From assembly GCA_021788955.1 (NCBI GenBank), contig JAJYKC010000114.1, positions 1 through 7,287 on the forward strand: a stretch of DNA of 7,287 bases, written 5' to 3'. Within the stretch, counting starts at the first letter, position 1. Each line of letters begins with the position of its first letter. Positions 6,501 through 7,287 of this stretch are shown here, in pieces. A program made the translations under genes and the position numbers. This DNA comes from Acidobacteriota bacterium (GTDB taxonomy: Bacteria; Acidobacteriota; Terriglobia; Bryobacterales; Bryobacteraceae). Under the pieces are notes generated by a model. The model made no database searches. It saw only the letters and a program-made list of their open reading frames with translations, and was not told the DNA's origin.

Positions 6501-7287
6501 CTATGTATCGGGCGACTTCTGCTCGTAGGGTTTACGGAGGTATTTCGCGGCCTCCGCCTGGGCTCCGGCGGTGTTGTCGTGCGTGCGGATGGCGAGGTTA
6601 TATTCGTTCACCGCCCGGTCCCGGCTGCCGGTCATGTCGAAAATCTTGCCGAGGTTGATGTGAGCCCAAACTTCGATCCACTTGGGGTCGAGGTCGCCGT
6701 TCAAGGCTTCGCGGAATTCGTTGGCGGCGGACTGGAAATTGTTCTGTTTGAAGAAGACTTCGGCGATGCGGAAGTGGGCGAGGGAGCTGTTGCGGTGAAC
6801 TTGCAGCGCCTTCTGATACTCGCCCAGGGCTTCGGCGTACTGGCCGGTTTCGACGAACTGTTCGCCACGGCGGATGGCTACCGCGACGCGGATGTTGTCG
6901 GTGTAGTGGAGCACCTTCTCGTCGGGGTCGACCTTGACGTCTTTCGGTTTGCCGAACGTGTCGATGGTGAATTCGGTTGAACTGCCGACGAGGTCGATCC
7001 GCTGGCGTTCAGGATTGCCTTCGGTTTCAATCAGGAGCTCGACGGGCATATGGAAGGTGTCGAGGTCCTGATTCACCTTGCCGACGACGCGGAAGCCTTT
7101 CTGAGTGCGGTAGACGATGTAGTCGAGCTTGAACTGGGGCGCACCGCTCGAGTCGATCCACTGGAGGAAGAAGTATCGGACGTTCTGTCCGTAGACCTGG
7201 CTGGTCATTTCCTCGAAATTGGCGGTGCTGACCGCCTTCCAGGCGTATTGATCGGGGAAAGCTTTCAGGAGTTTGAAAAAGTTTGCG
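6501..7287 (-). CDS. C-terminal part of probable M1-family peptidase with TPR repeats; 5' end beyond window
   Basis: The minus frame is open from the right edge to TAG 6501 (261 visible residues), so the N-terminus is missing. Residues 1-130 look, from memory, like the end of M1 (aminopeptidase N-type) proteins: YGQNVRYFFLQWIDSSGAPQ, then a beta-sandwich region with the family-like pattern GKVNQD and PVELLIETEG, and FGKPKDVKVDPDEKVL. Three TPR units follow: about 138-168 (GEQFVETGQYAEALGEYQKA), about 168-198 (FRIAEVFFKQNNFQSAANEF) and about 205-239 (INLGKIFDMTGSRDRAVNEY). The end is short and charged. The catalytic HExxH and zinc-ligand Glu would lie upstream outside the window, so peptidase activity is an inference. 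An ATG at 7208 is internal: the frame continues upstream with normal protein-like sequence (ANFFKLLKAFPDQYAWKAV). It is the upstream neighbour of the propeller gene on the same strand. Confidence 0.85.
   Translation of the reverse strand, partial: ANFFKLLKAFPDQYAWKAVSTANFEEMTSQVYGQNVRYFFLQWIDSSGAPQFKLDYIVYRTQKGFRVVGKVNQDLDTFHMPVELLIETEGNPERQRIDLVGSSTEFTIDTFGKPKDVKVDPDEKVLHYTDNIRVAVAIRRGEQFVETGQYAEALGEYQKALQVHRNSSLAHFRIAEVFFKQNNFQSAANEFREALNGDLDPKWIEVWAHINLGKIFDMTGSRDRAVNEYNLAIRTHDNTAGAQAEAAKYLRKPYEQKSPDT

Overview
The window is GC-rich DNA, densely packed with genes, and appears to come from a free-living bacterium. The gene families fit an acidobacterium of the Solibacter/Bryobacter kind: a SASA-type esterase, a YVTN beta-propeller, an ACS-family MFS transporter, and an M1-type peptidase tail joined to TPR repeats. 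That placement is an inference from family memory, not from a search. No rRNA, tRNA, CRISPR array, insertion sequence or prophage gene is visible.

Layout. Positions 1-1419 (minus) hold a secreted SGNH/SASA carbohydrate O-acetylesterase that runs off the left edge. A 127-bp gap separates it from a divergent, tightly packed plus-strand operon (1547-3722): a membrane-anchored NodB-type polysaccharide deacetylase, an acyl carrier protein that overlaps it by 22 nt, and a beta-ketoacyl-ACP synthase starting 2 nt after the ACP. The synthase ends tail-to-tail against an MFS transporter on the minus strand, and their stop codons overlap. The MFS gene (5010-3719) carries a one-base frameshift near its 3' end. 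It is preceded by cutA (5342-5007), which overlaps its GTG start by 4 nt. Further right, still on the minus strand, are a secreted YncE-like seven-bladed beta-propeller (6417-5422) and the C-terminal part of a probable M1 peptidase/TPR protein (7287-6501) cut by the right edge.

Function. The most interesting unit is the deacetylase-ACP-ketosynthase operon. The same three activities are NodB, NodF and NodE in rhizobial lipochitooligosaccharide synthesis. A reasonable inference is that the operon exposes an amine on an N-acetylated sugar and builds a dedicated acyl chain on its own ACP. The acyltransferase (NodA role) and glycan synthase (NodC role) are not in the window. The minus-strand genes look like ordinary housekeeping or envelope functions.

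Base composition. Plus-strand genes prefer G-ending codons and minus-strand genes prefer C-ending codons. The plus strand is therefore G-enriched whatever the gene orientation. This explains the long spurious reading frames opposite the real genes.
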